Position numbers and translations under genes: made by a program
From: Planctomycetota bacterium
Lineage (GTDB): Bacteria; Planctomycetota; UBA8742; UBA2392
NCBI GenBank assembly: GCA_015075515.1
Contig: JABTUE010000002.1
Coordinates: 372,001 to 436,000 of the forward strand
Reading direction: 5' to 3'
Length of the DNA stretch: 64,000 bases
The notes under the pieces: generated by a model
What the model saw: the letters and a program-made list of their open reading frames with translations, nothing else
Told to the model about the DNA's origin: nothing
Database searches by the model: none
Shown: positions 53,725 through 63,006 of the stretch, piece after piece
How the letters are laid out: each line of letters starts with the position of its first letter
Numbering within the stretch: position 1 is the stretch's first letter

Positions 53725-55302
53725 TTACAGCACAACGACGTGGTGAGAAAAGTCAAATAAACCCGCCTGGCTCTCGATCGCATCCACCAACCCCGGCCCG
53801 AACTCGGCCACAGCGGCCAGCACGCTGATTACCCTTTCCTGTGGCCGGTCTTCCGGAAAATAGCGGTTCCACAACGGCTCGAGTTCGGGCCCGTTGGGCA
53901 ACAGCTTCAACGGTTCGTGCTTCACCCGCGTCATCACGTCGGAAACCGCCCGTGAAGTGCGCTGTTCCAGCCGCCCGATTTCCTGTTCCATGCCGCGCGC
54001 CAGGCCCTTCAGGTCCGTGCGCATGGCCGCAAAGGCCTGGCGCAGGCCGGCCTGGGTGCCGTCGGCGACGATCTGGGCCTCTTTCTGGCGCCACTGGATG
54101 CCGGTGCGCAGCCCGACCAGATCGTCAAACCGCCGGGCGTCGGCCTGGCGCACCAGCGTCAGCGACAGGCGCGGGAACAACGCGGGCATGAAGACCTTGG
54201 CCGCGCGGTGCAGACCCTTGAGCAACGCGTGGTAGGCGATTTCGGCCTGGCCGCCGGCGTAGGCCACGGCGGGAAAGATCGCGTTCTGGACCAGCGGGCG
54301 CAGCAGAACATTGGGCGTAAAGGCCGCGGGTTCGGCGCGGGCGCGGCGCAGCAGGGCGGTTTTGGTGGTGGTGCCGGGCACGCCCTCGAGCACCAGATGA
54401 CGGCCCTCGCAGGTGATGTGGCGGCGCTCGCCGCCGATGGTTTCAAACAGGTTCAGGTGGCTGGTCACGGGCACGCCCGCGGGCATGCCCATGCCGTCCA
54501 GCCGTTCGCTCAGACGTTGCAGTTGCTGGCGGTTCTGTTCGCGGTTTTCAATCTCAAAGGCCACCAGCCGCCGCCACTGGGGGTGGCCGGTCAGGGCGCG
54601 GGGCTCAATCACCACCAGCCCGCGCGGGCCCAGCAGTTCATGCAACAGGCGCGTGAACGCCGCGCCGAAGTCACGCCCGGCCCCGTCGCGCAACAGCGCG
54701 CGCGCGCGGTCGGCAAAGGGACCGGCCAGCAACGCCTCGGCTTCGGCCCACTGGGGGTCGGCTGGCGGGGGCAGGACAATGTCGCGCACGTGGCGCTTGC
54801 CGGCGCTCATGCGGAACCGGAACCTGCGCAGCCCGCCCGATTCATCGGTGGCGCGAAGCCGGTTGACTTCTTCCAGGTCGCTGTCGTCGCTGGCGTTCCA
54901 GAACACAGGCACCACGGCCAGACCCGCCGCCTGTTCCAGCTCGCGCGCCAGGCGGATTGCCGTGACCGCCTTGTGCAGCGCCAGCAGCGGCCCGCCGCCC
55001 AGACCGGCCTGCTGGCCCGTCAGCACGCACACCGTGCCCGGCCGCGCCAGCCGTTCAATGTTGTCCAGCACCGGGCGCGGCGCGGCAAAGGCCCGGGCGT
55101 AGTCGCGCACCAGCGCCGCCGTGGCCTCGCGGTCGAACCGCGCGGCCCAGGTGCGGGAAAGCAGGCGGTTGGCGTGCGCGGCCAGATGTTCAAGGCGGCG
55201 GTAGTCGGCGGCAAAGAACGGCTCGACCTGGGCAAAGTCGTGGATGTAGCGGCGGCCCAATTCGGTACCAGGGTCAATGCTGGCAATCGGAACGCTGGCC
55301 AT
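53725..55302 (-). CDS. bshC: Putative cysteine ligase of bacillithiol biosynthesis
   Basis: BshC adds cysteine to glucosaminyl malate, the last step in bacillithiol synthesis. The family signature is clear: VCVLTGQQAGLGGGPLLALHKAVTAIRLA near residue 95 (in overlapping short motifs), VVPVFWNASDDSDLEEVNRL near residue 135, and a C-terminal coiled-coil region (GMEQEIGRLEQRTSRAVSDV). Length is 525 residues, as expected. The earlier genes bshA and bshB are not in the window, although bacillithiol genes are often scattered. The presence of this enzyme suggests that bacillithiol is the low-molecular-weight thiol. Confidence 0.92.
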   Translation of the reverse strand: MASVPIASIDPGTELGRRYIHDFAQVEPFFAADYRRLEHLAAHANRLLSRTWAARFDREATAALVRDYARAFAAPRPVLDNIERLARPGTVCVLTGQQAGLGGGPLLALHKAVTAIRLARELEQAAGLAVVPVFWNASDDSDLEEVNRLRATDESGGLRRFRFRMSAGKRHVRDIVLPPPADPQWAEAEALLAGPFADRARALLRDGAGRDFGAAFTRLLHELLGPRGLVVIEPRALTGHPQWRRLVAFEIENREQNRQQLQRLSERLDGMGMPAGVPVTSHLNLFETIGGERRHITCEGRHLVLEGVPGTTTKTALLRRARAEPAAFTPNVLLRPLVQNAIFPAVAYAGGQAEIAYHALLKGLHRAAKVFMPALFPRLSLTLVRQADARRFDDLVGLRTGIQWRQKEAQIVADGTQAGLRQAFAAMRTDLKGLARGMEQEIGRLEQRTSRAVSDVMTRVKHEPLKLLPNGPELEPLWNRYFPEDRPQERVISVLAAVAEFGPGLVDAIESQAGLFDFSHHVVVL

Positions 55303-55419
55303 GCCCCGAACATACCGCGCGCGGGCGGTTTTGGGATTGGCCGGGCGTGAAAATCAGACACGGGGCGCGGCGAAATTCGCGCATCCCAATTTGCTGTTCG
55401 TTGGCTATCGTCCGCGCCC

Positions 55420-56139
55420 ATGTCCGGCACGCCCGACCTTTCGGTGGTGATCCCGGCCTTCAACGAAGCCCAACGCCTGCCGGCGTTTCTGGACCACGTG
55501 CGGCAGTGGGCCGCGGCTGACGGCCGCGCGATTGAGATCATCGTGGTAGACGACGGCAGCAGCGACAACACGGCCCAACTGGCCGAACAGGGCGGCGCGC
55601 GCGTGATCCGGCTTGAACGCAACAGCGGCAAGGGCGCGGCGGTCCGCAAGGGCATGCTTCAGGCGCGCGGACGCCTGCGGCTGTTTGCCGACGCCGACGG
55701 CGCCACGCGCATGACCGAACTGGCGGCGCTGGAACGCGCCGTGGCCGGCGGCGCTGAAATCGCCATTGGCAGCCGCGAGGGCCGGGGCACGGTGGTAAAG
55801 GCCAGCCGGCTGCGGCGCTTTCTGGGCCGGTGGTTCAACCGCGCGGTGCGGCTGGGCAGCGTGCGCGGCATCCGCGACACCCAGTGCGGGTTCAAGCTGT
55901 TCGCAACCGACCGCGCCGTGGCGCTGTTTGGTGACACGCGCGAGAACGGGTTTGCCTTTGACGTTGAACTGCTGTACCTGGCCCAGCGACGCGGCATTAC
56001 GATTGCCGAAGTGCCCGTGAACTGGACGGAAATCCCCGGCAGCAAGGTGCGCCTGGCCCGCGACGGCTGGCGCATGCTCAAGGCCGTGCGGCGCATCCGG
56101 CGCCGCTGGCACAAGGGCGAATACGGCACCCCGGCCTGA
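55420..56139 (+). CDS. GT2 glycosyltransferase, dolichyl-phosphate-glucose-synthase-like
   Basis: Inverting glycosyltransferase of the GT-A fold, 239 residues, likely to transfer a sugar to a polyprenyl phosphate. It has LSVVIPAFNEAQRLP at the N-terminus, EIIVVDDGSSDNTAQLA, RNSGKGAAVRKGM, and the metal-binding FADADGATR (DAD variant of DXD). A conserved CGFKLF segment follows, then FDVELLYLAQRRG. No membrane helices follow, so it resembles the cytoplasmic single-domain type. ATG 55420. It is divergent from bshC. Confidence 0.9.
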   Translation: MSGTPDLSVVIPAFNEAQRLPAFLDHVRQWAAADGRAIEIIVVDDGSSDNTAQLAEQGGARVIRLERNSGKGAAVRKGMLQARGRLRLFADADGATRMTELAALERAVAGGAEIAIGSREGRGTVVKASRLRRFLGRWFNRAVRLGSVRGIRDTQCGFKLFATDRAVALFGDTRENGFAFDVELLYLAQRRGITIAEVPVNWTEIPGSKVRLARDGWRMLKAVRRIRRRWHKGEYGTPA

Positions 56140-56174
56140 AGCCGGGTAACCGTGGCGGCCGGCCCGTCCGGGAC

Positions 56175-56180
56175 TACAAT
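56175..56180 (+). promoter_or_regulatory. -10-like element before the gene at 56218
   Basis: TACAAT lies 38 bases before the ATG at 56218. It is followed by an AGGAGG site at 56205-56210. No convincing -35 is visible. Confidence 0.4.
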
Positions 56181-56217
56181 AGGCCTCGAGGAAGAGGACG
56201 GGGCCAGGAGGATTCCC

Positions 56218-57759
56218 ATGAACCTGCACAACGCGGCCGCAAGGCTGCTGGTGGTATTGCTGGCGCTTGGTCTTGCCGCAAGCTGGTCGCGGCCGGCCAC
56301 CGCCGCCGACGACTTCGGCGTGCCGACGGACAAAAAACTGGCCAAGGCGCTGAGCGACCTGGCCGAAACCTGTTACCAGTGCGGCGAAAAAGCCAAAGAG
56401 AAAGGGCTGTACACCAACGCCCGGTCGTTCTTTGACCACGCCCTGCGCTATGACCCCGACCACGCCAAAACCCGCAAGGTGATGGGGTTCAAGAAGAAGG
56501 GCAAGAACTGGGTGATGGAAGACGACCTGATTCCGCTCAAGGACATCGTCAACGAAAAGAAGCGCGAGGAAATCGAGCAGAAGCTGACCGCCGAAACGCT
56601 TGACCTTCGCACCAAGGCCGCCGAATCCCTGTGGAAGTTTGTAACCGACACGGCGCTGGAGCCCCAGACGCGCATGCTGGCGCTGTTTCACGTGCTGCGG
56701 CTGTGCCCCGAACACCGCGAAGCCCAGAAGGCCGCCCGCGCCAACCCCGACCGCCGGCTGTTCAAGCACGCCCTGGACGACGAACACGACACCCTGCGCG
56801 ACAAGCGCATCAACGAAATCGCCGCGCCTGAAAAGTTCAACGAACTGACGCCCTACGAAAAAACTCTGGGCTATCCGATGGCCAAGCGCCGCAGCGCCTG
56901 GTACGTCTTTCACTGCGATATGGGCGAAGTCAGCGAAAGCTGGGTCGAGCCACTCACCCGCTTTGCCGAGGCCAGCCGCAACCACCAGCTTGAACTGATG
57001 GGCCTGACCTCGCCGCCGGCGCCCAAGGCCGACGAACACCGGCTGCACTACACGGCGATTGGCACGCGCGAACGTTTTGCCGCGTTCATTGACAAGTGCA
57101 GCGGCCTGACCGACCCGTCCGAGCGTTCCGAAATCGCCAAGGTCGGCGGCGGGGCCCAGGTGTTCAACCCCTACGGTTCGGTATGGCTGTACCCGAACAC
57201 GGAAAACGACTACGGCCTGCGCGACGCGATCGCGCACGACGTGTCGCTCAAGGATGTGCTGCGCTGCACCGACATGGGCGGCTACTGGCTGGCGCACGGT
57301 TTCGGCTATCTGAACAGCACGCACATGAACGGAAGCTGCGCCAGCACGTTTTACGGCACGCGCGCCTCGGGCGTGATCAACACCGGCGGCAAGGAATCCC
57401 TGCCGGGGCTTGGCACCTGCGCCGCGGGCTGGCGTCTGGAAGTTCTGCTGCGGCTGGTGGGCGGCACGGCCATCAAACCCGGCGAACTGGCGCGCCTGCG
57501 CGTCAACGACTTTACCGAAGACCACATGGCCGCGGCCTTCTGTATCGCCGATTACCTGTCCAGCCAGCACAAGGAAAAACTCAAGGCCTTCTTTGAGGGC
57601 GCCCTGGCCGAACGGTCCAAGCGCCGCAAGGACAAACAGGCCCCCGAAACCGGAACCGAACTGGTCAACCGTCTGCTCAATGAACTGGGCATGGACGAGG
57701 GCGCGTTCATGGTGGCCTTCAAGGCCTGGGCCGTGGTGAACTACGTGAAGCTGCCGTAA
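56218..57759 (+). CDS. Secreted hypothetical protein with TPR-like N-terminus
   Basis: A 513-residue exported protein of unrecognised family. It has a signal peptide (RLLVVLLALGLAASWSRPATA). Residues 45-110 form a TPR-like helical unit (ALSDLAETCYQCGEKAKEKG; NARSFFDHALRYDPDHAKTR). It then has helical regions with many charged residues and a segment near residue 340 (LRDAIAHDVSLKDVLRC), followed by WLAHGFGYLNSTHMNG. An HD...H pattern might suggest a peptidase-like core, but no HExxH motif is present. The C-terminus is charged (RRKDKQAPETGTE). An AGGAGG site precedes ATG 56218. Confidence 0.75.
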   Translation: MNLHNAAARLLVVLLALGLAASWSRPATAADDFGVPTDKKLAKALSDLAETCYQCGEKAKEKGLYTNARSFFDHALRYDPDHAKTRKVMGFKKKGKNWVMEDDLIPLKDIVNEKKREEIEQKLTAETLDLRTKAAESLWKFVTDTALEPQTRMLALFHVLRLCPEHREAQKAARANPDRRLFKHALDDEHDTLRDKRINEIAAPEKFNELTPYEKTLGYPMAKRRSAWYVFHCDMGEVSESWVEPLTRFAEASRNHQLELMGLTSPPAPKADEHRLHYTAIGTRERFAAFIDKCSGLTDPSERSEIAKVGGGAQVFNPYGSVWLYPNTENDYGLRDAIAHDVSLKDVLRCTDMGGYWLAHGFGYLNSTHMNGSCASTFYGTRASGVINTGGKESLPGLGTCAAGWRLEVLLRLVGGTAIKPGELARLRVNDFTEDHMAAAFCIADYLSSQHKEKLKAFFEGALAERSKRRKDKQAPETGTELVNRLLNELGMDEGAFMVAFKAWAVVNYVKLP

Positions 57760-57896
57760 GCTCGACTTTTGCGCTTTTCTTGGTCATGCGGCGAGGGCGA
57801 GGTGGCTCAGTAGCAGGTTGAGTGCATCTCGCGGAACGTTTTTCAACAGCGACCGGTACATTGCGGCGTTTAAAAACATTGTTTCCCACAGTCGGC

Positions 57897-58606
57897 GTCC
57901 TCACAAAGCGCGGGTGATTCATAGTCGGCTGGTGGCGAGTGTGTAATCGTGCCAGTCCTTTCTTGTCGGCACTCTCAGTTCCGCGCCCCATTGTACCAGC
58001 CGCTCGAACAGCAGCGGCCTGCGCTTGGCCTTGCGGCGGTTGAAGCGGTACTCCCAGTCTTCCAGCATCCAGCCCAGCCAGTTGGGCCGCCAGCTTCCGT
58101 ACAGGATGCCCTTCACGTACCGCTTCAGCAGGCTGGCCACCCGGTGCACCAGCGGCAGCACGGTACTGGCCTGCTTGCTGTCGCCGATGACCTCGGGCCG
58201 GTGCTTCACTCCGGGCACGGCTTGATAGGCCTGCCAGCCGTCGGTGCGCAGTGTGGCGCCTTTGGCCACCGTCTGGCTCACCACGCGCGACAGGTTCTCG
58301 CCGCTGGCTGTATCCACGGCCCGCAAGCGGCGAGGTCTTCCGGCCGCAGGCCGAACACTCCAGCACCGGTCGCTTGCGGTGCAGCCAGGCGTGGCTGTGC
58401 TTGCAACGAGGGCAGGCAAAACCGCCAGGCCAGCGAACCTTGACGACAGCGGCAAGGCAGGCCTCGCGAGTGGAAAACACGCGGGCGAAGTCAAACCCGG
58501 CTTAAGGCGCGGGCAGGTCAAAGGGCAACTCAGGCATAGCAAGGCTCCATCGGTTCAGCCCGCCATGCTAAAGTGACGCGCGACAAAACCCGCGCTTTGT
58601 GAGGAC
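57897..58606 (-). mobile_element. Decayed IS1595-like insertion sequence
   Basis: A 710-bp element bounded by perfect 19-bp terminal inverted repeats (GTCCTCACAAAGCGCGGGT at 57897-57915 and its complement at 58588-58606). It carries a broken transposase with an internal deletion. No 8-bp target duplication is visible outside the repeats (left flank CAGTCGGC, right flank CCCATCTA), suggesting an old insertion or later rearrangement. Confidence 0.85.
57919..58537 (-). pseudogene. IS1595-family transposase remnant
   Basis: Fragments lie in different frames. After ATG 58537 the frame stops within 12 codons (MPELPFDLPAP). The second frame encodes the N-terminal zinc ribbon (FSTREACLAAV, VRWPGGFACPRCKHSHAW, LECSACGRKTS). 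Near 58320 the sequence jumps to the C-terminal ISXO2-like part: LRTDGWQAY with a DDE-type aspartate, VHRVASLLKRYVKGILYGSW and WEYRFNRRKAKRRPLLFERL. The middle domain with the first catalytic aspartate is missing. It cannot encode an active enzyme. Confidence 0.85.
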
Positions 58607-58640
58607 CCCATCTACCCGACAATCCAATCGTGACGAACCA

Positions 58641-59240
58641 CTAGTATTCGCGCCGGAACAACAGGCGCACGGCGCCGGCCGGCAGCACGGCTTCGTCTAT
58701 CAACTGCATGTCCAGCGCGTCGCACAACCGGGCAAACTCGTCCACGGCCCAGCGCGTTTCCAGCCGCGGCCCGTCCGCTGTCGGCTGCACGGATTCGCCG
58801 GCACCGACCAGCAGCTCCGCCCCCAGCAGGGCCCCCATGCGCATCACGCGGTGCAGTTCGCGCAATGCCCTGTGCGCCTCGGCACGGGGCATGCGGCTGA
58901 GCATCCGGCCTGCCCACACGCCGTCAAAACTGCCGTCGGCAAAGGGCAGGGCACGGGCGTCGGCGACACGAAAGTTGCCGGCCGGATAGCGCACCCGCGC
59001 CAGTTCCAGAACCTCGGGGCACAGATCCGCGCCAAAGGCCGAAGCACCCAGCCGGTCAAACTCGCGGCACCACGCCCCGACTTCCGCGCCGAACACCAGC
59101 ACCTGCGGCACCGGGCGCCCCACGCGCAATATGAATCGCTCTACGGCATCGGCATCCACAACGGCCGGCGCACCCGAGGCCGTAACCCGGCGGGCGCGCG
59201 CGGCACAACTGTGCTGGCTTTTCGTGTAGGCGTCACTCAC
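58641..59240 (-). CDS. SAM-dependent methyltransferase
   Basis: Class I methyltransferase-like protein of 199 residues. It has VLVFGAEVGAWCREFDRLGA, a motif I equivalent in which the usual first glycine is followed by Ala-Glu. ADLCPEVLELARVRYPAGN, FRVADARALPFADGSFDGVW and a helical MLSRMPRAEAHRALRELHRV segment follow. The C-terminal third (GPRLETRWAVDEFARLCDA) resembles the Methyltransf_11 group. The substrate is unknown. It starts 34 bp after the IS element boundary on the 3' side, with no sign that the insertion disturbed it. Confidence 0.82.
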   Translation of the reverse strand: MSDAYTKSQHSCAARARRVTASGAPAVVDADAVERFILRVGRPVPQVLVFGAEVGAWCREFDRLGASAFGADLCPEVLELARVRYPAGNFRVADARALPFADGSFDGVWAGRMLSRMPRAEAHRALRELHRVMRMGALLGAELLVGAGESVQPTADGPRLETRWAVDEFARLCDALDMQLIDEAVLPAGAVRLLFRREY

Positions 59241-59285
59241 GGCACGGGTTTACTTCAGCCATGCCGTTCTGTCATGGCCGCGAGG

Positions 59286-59879
59286 TCAGCCCGCCAGCGC
59301 GGGCATGTCGGCCAGGTAGCCACGCAGCGCGGCTTTGGCACGCGACAGCCGCGACATGACAGTGCCGACGGGCACACACAGGGCATTGGCAATGTCTTGG
59401 TATGATTTTTCGCCCACGGCACTCATCAAAAGCACGTCGCGGTAGCGCGGGTCAAGCTCTTCCAGCCCGTGTTTGAGTTCGCCAGGCAGGCTTTCGATCA
59501 GCGCCTGATCCTGGGCCAGTTCAGCCCCGGAGAGCGACTCCAGTCGCCCAAAGTCACCACTTACTGACCTGTCGGTCACAATATCGCCAACGTCGTCCAG
59601 CCGCACACCATCGGGCCGGTTGCGACGCCGACGGTAGTGGCTGACAAACAGGTTGAACTGAAGTCGCGCCAGCCAGGCCTTCAGATTGGTCCCTTCACGG
59701 AACATGTGGAACTTGCGTAGGCCCAGAACGAAGGTGTCCTGAAGCAGATCGTCGGCGTCGTTGGGGTTGCCCGTGAGCTTCACGGCCTTGCTGTAAAGGA
59801 AGTCGCGCAAGGGCAGCGCGGCAGCTTCGAAGCGATTTCTGGGGCAAGTGGATTGATTGCTTTCGGCTTCAAGGATCAT
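59286..59879 (-). CDS. ECF-type RNA polymerase sigma factor
   Basis: Sigma-70 group 4 factor of 197 residues. Region 2: LTGNPNDADDLLQDTFVLGLRKF and NLKAWLARLQFNLFVSHYRRR. Region 4: LDPRYRDVLLMSAVGEKSYQDIANALCVPVGTVMSRLSRAKAALR. It is a close paralogue of the sigma factor at 42574 (same KFH/GTNLKAWL, GTVMSRLSRAKA motifs) but has no anti-sigma gene next to it. ATG 59879 with GGGAG upstream. The region between it and the divergent thiolase carries two of three related 16-bp sites; the third lies inside this gene. Confidence 0.93.
   Translation of the reverse strand: MILEAESNQSTCPRNRFEAAALPLRDFLYSKAVKLTGNPNDADDLLQDTFVLGLRKFHMFREGTNLKAWLARLQFNLFVSHYRRRRNRPDGVRLDDVGDIVTDRSVSGDFGRLESLSGAELAQDQALIESLPGELKHGLEELDPRYRDVLLMSAVGEKSYQDIANALCVPVGTVMSRLSRAKAALRGYLADMPALAG
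59563..59578. promoter_or_regulatory. 16-bp site 3, ACTGACC-N3-CGGTCA
   Basis: ACTGACCTGTCGGTCA, inside the sigma-factor gene. It matches the two intergenic sites at 12 of 16 positions, with one difference outside the variable centre. It is a TetR-type operator candidate by pattern only. Confidence 0.35.
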
Positions 59880-59909
59880 GGCAGCTCCCGACTGTAGTCC
59901 CGCAGCTAG

Positions 59910-59925
59910 ACTGACCAACCAGTCA
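59910..59925. promoter_or_regulatory. 16-bp site 1, ACTGACC-N3-CAGTCA
   Basis: ACTGACCAACCAGTCA with dyad outer arms (GACTG/CAGTC). It lies 31 bp upstream of the sigma-factor start at 59879. Operator candidate for an unlinked repressor. Confidence 0.45.
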
Positions 59926-60055
59926 TTTCTGGATGAAACCTTAGCGCCGTATTGGGACATGAGTCAACAAGAAAATCAGTGTTTCTTGAAAAATGCCCAT
60001 TTCAAGCTGGTTTCAGGCCATTTCTTTTCGTGCTTTTCAGCGCACAATGACATCA

Positions 60056-60071
60056 ACTGACCCTTCAGTCA
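60056..60071. promoter_or_regulatory. 16-bp site 2, ACTGACC-N3-CAGTCA
   Basis: ACTGACCCTTCAGTCA, identical to site 1 except for the three central bases, 96 bp upstream of the thiolase start. The 287-bp region 59880-60166 shows no gene; apart from these two sites I see no clear promoter. Confidence 0.45.
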
Positions 60072-60166
60072 TGCTTTCGCGGACCCGTTTCATCTTATTT
60101 TTCACGGCATCGCATCCGCACAAGCTGTTGTTACATTGGCCCTGAACACACGAGACCGAGACCAAC

Positions 60167-61348
60167 ATGAGACACGCCATCCTCTGCGAAGCTGTCCGCA
60201 CCCCCACCGGAAAATTCCAGGGCACACTGGCCCCTTTCACCGCGCCGCAGCTTGGCGCCCACGTCATCAAGGCGCTGGTCGCGCGCTCGGGCGTTGACCC
60301 GTCACGCATTGACGAAGTCATCATGGGCAACGTGCTGCAGGCCGGCGTGGGCCAGAACCCCGCGCGCCAGGCCGCAATCTTCGCGGGCCTGCCCGACAAG
60401 ATTCCGGCCCTGACCATCAACAAGGTCTGCGGCAGCGGTCTCAAGGCCGTGGCGCTGGCGGCCCAGGCGATCCGCGTCGGCGACGCCGACTGCATTGTGG
60501 CCGGCGGCATGGAAAGCATGAGCAACGCGCCCTACGCCCTGCCCGCGGCCCGCAACGGCGCGCGCCTGGGACACGTGCAGATGCTGGACCTGATGATCCA
60601 TGACGGCCTGTGGGACAAGTACAACGACTTTCACATGGGCATGACCGGCGAGCTGGTGGCCGAGGAATACAAGGTAAGCCGCGCCGACCAGGACCAGTTC
60701 GCGCTGAACAGCCACCTCAAGGCCGCGGCGGCGATCAAGAACGGCGCGTTCAAGGACGAAATCGCGCCGCTTGAGATCAAGGGCAAGAAGGGCGAAGTCA
60801 CGCTGTTCGACACCGACGAAACCGTGCGCGCCGACAGCACGCTTGAGGGTCTGGCCAGACTCAAGCCCGCGTTCAAGGAAGGCGGCACCGTAACGGCCGG
60901 CAACGCGCCCAGTGTCAACGACGGCGCCAGCGCCATACTGGTGGTCGCCGAAGACAAGGTGAAGGAACTCGGCCTGAAGCCGCTGGCCCGCGTCACGGGC
61001 TACGCCACCGGCGGCGTGGAGCCCAAGTGGGTGATGATGGCGCCGGTGGAAGCCGTCAAAAACCTTGAAAAGCGCACCGGCGTGAACGTCAGCACCTATG
61101 ATCTGGTGGAGTTCAACGAGGCCTTCAGCGTGGCCGCGGTGGCCCTGACCCGCACGCTGAAGCTCGACCCGAACAAGGTCAACGTCAACGGCGGCGCGGT
61201 GGCGCTGGGCCACGCGATCGGCAGCAGCGGCAGCCGGATCCTGACCACGTTGATCTACGCGCTGCGCAAGCGCAACTTGAAGAAGGGACTCGCCGGCCTG
61301 TGCCTTGGCGGAGGCAACGCGGTGGCCGTAAGCATTGAGGTTCTGTAG
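60167..61348 (+). CDS. Acetyl-CoA C-acetyltransferase (thiolase)
   Basis: Thiolase that condenses or cleaves acyl-CoA, as in acetoacetyl-CoA formation or beta-oxidation. The protein has 393 residues. Catalytic residues are visible: the nucleophile Cys in NKVCGSGLKAV (near residue 88), the His in GGAVALGHAIGSSGSR and the Cys of GLCLGGGNAVAV, with NEAFSVA as the fourth signature. The length and the biosynthetic-type motifs favour acetoacetyl-CoA thiolase (AtoB/PhaA type), although chain length cannot be fixed by eye. No neighbouring beta-oxidation gene is present. A terminator follows. Confidence 0.95.
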   Translation: MRHAILCEAVRTPTGKFQGTLAPFTAPQLGAHVIKALVARSGVDPSRIDEVIMGNVLQAGVGQNPARQAAIFAGLPDKIPALTINKVCGSGLKAVALAAQAIRVGDADCIVAGGMESMSNAPYALPAARNGARLGHVQMLDLMIHDGLWDKYNDFHMGMTGELVAEEYKVSRADQDQFALNSHLKAAAAIKNGAFKDEIAPLEIKGKKGEVTLFDTDETVRADSTLEGLARLKPAFKEGGTVTAGNAPSVNDGASAILVVAEDKVKELGLKPLARVTGYATGGVEPKWVMMAPVEAVKNLEKRTGVNVSTYDLVEFNEAFSVAAVALTRTLKLDPNKVNVNGGAVALGHAIGSSGSRILTTLIYALRKRNLKKGLAGLCLGGGNAVAVSIEVL

Positions 61349-61371
61349 GGATTGGCGGTTGGTTGGCAGAA

Positions 61372-61403
61372 GGGGCGGCCCAAGGGCCGCCCCGGTTTGT
61401 TTT
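61372..61403 (+). terminator. Intrinsic terminator of the thiolase gene
   Basis: GGGGCGGCC and GGCCGCCCC form a perfect 9-bp stem with a 4-nt loop, followed by GGTTTGTTTT. A second, smaller hairpin (GCGGGCC/GGCCCGC, 61409-61425) follows and may serve the opposite strand. Confidence 0.8.
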
Positions 61404-61476
61404 GGACCGCGGGCCCAAGGCCCGCATCAGTCGCAGCAGGCCGGGCATGGCGTTGAGAAAACCTTCCCAACGCCCG

Positions 61477-61815
61477 TTAGTGGTCTTTAAACACTTCGCG
61501 TTCTTCGTACTCGATGTGCAGCAGGCGGCCGCGCACCCAGACGCGCCAGTCGTCGGGGATTTCGGGCAGGCGCTGGTCGTCAATCAGGCGCGGGCCCCAG
61601 TGGCGTTCCAGTTCGTCAAACAGAAGGTCCTGGATTTCGCAGGCAATGCGCGCCATTTCGGTGGCCGACTTGCCGGCCTCGTCGGCATCGCCTTTCTGGA
61701 TCGCCGCGTCCTTGCGGGCCTGAAGCTGGTCGTACCGTTCGTCCAGGGCCCGGAACTTGTCCGTAAAACCCTTGGACGTGCGCACAATCAGGGTCATTCG
61801 TTCGCCGTTTGCCAT
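61477..61815 (-). CDS. Hypothetical coiled-coil protein
   Basis: A 112-residue soluble protein of unrecognised family. Residues 15-70 form a helical coiled coil (FTDKFRALDERYDQLQARKD; KSATEMARIACEIQDLLFDE). The second half contains HWGPRLIDDQRLPEIPDDW and a charged end (EYEEREVFKDH). ATG 61815 is chosen; the longer frame overlaps the start region of the AAA+ regulator. It is convergent with the thiolase gene and divergent from the AAA+ gene. Confidence 0.68.
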   Translation of the reverse strand: MANGERMTLIVRTSKGFTDKFRALDERYDQLQARKDAAIQKGDADEAGKSATEMARIACEIQDLLFDELERHWGPRLIDDQRLPEIPDDWRVWVRGRLLHIEYEEREVFKDH

Positions 61816-61921
61816 ACCCCATAACGTAGCGGGCCGCGCCGGAGTTTCAACTGTGCATGCCGCTGCGCAACATTGCGCGCGCCGCCCCCGCGCATTACAA
61901 CGTAAACCGGAAACCGCCCGC

Positions 61922-62923
<1,002 letters not shown>

Positions 62924-62957
62924 CCCCACCGGCACCCCGGCCGTGCACAAAGCCCGC

Positions 62958-62999
62958 AAACACTTAGGTATTGACCTAAGTGTTTGTCGCGCCTATCCT
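62958..62999 (+). promoter_or_regulatory. ArsR-type operator over a leaderless promoter
   Basis: A perfect 12-bp inverted repeat (AAACACTTAGGT / ACCTAAGTGTTT, 62958-62985, 4-bp centre) overlaps the -35 TTGACC (62971-62976). A 17-bp spacer precedes TATCCT (62994-62999). Transcription would begin at or about one base before the ATG at 63007, so the mRNA should be leaderless. Autorepression by the ArsR protein is the natural reading. Confidence 0.75.
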
Positions 63000-63006
63000 G
63001 CACCTC

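Noticed and set aside
57889..58614. Target site duplication of the IS1595-like element
   Set aside because: The 8-bp flanks (CAGTCGGC and CCCATCTA) do not match.
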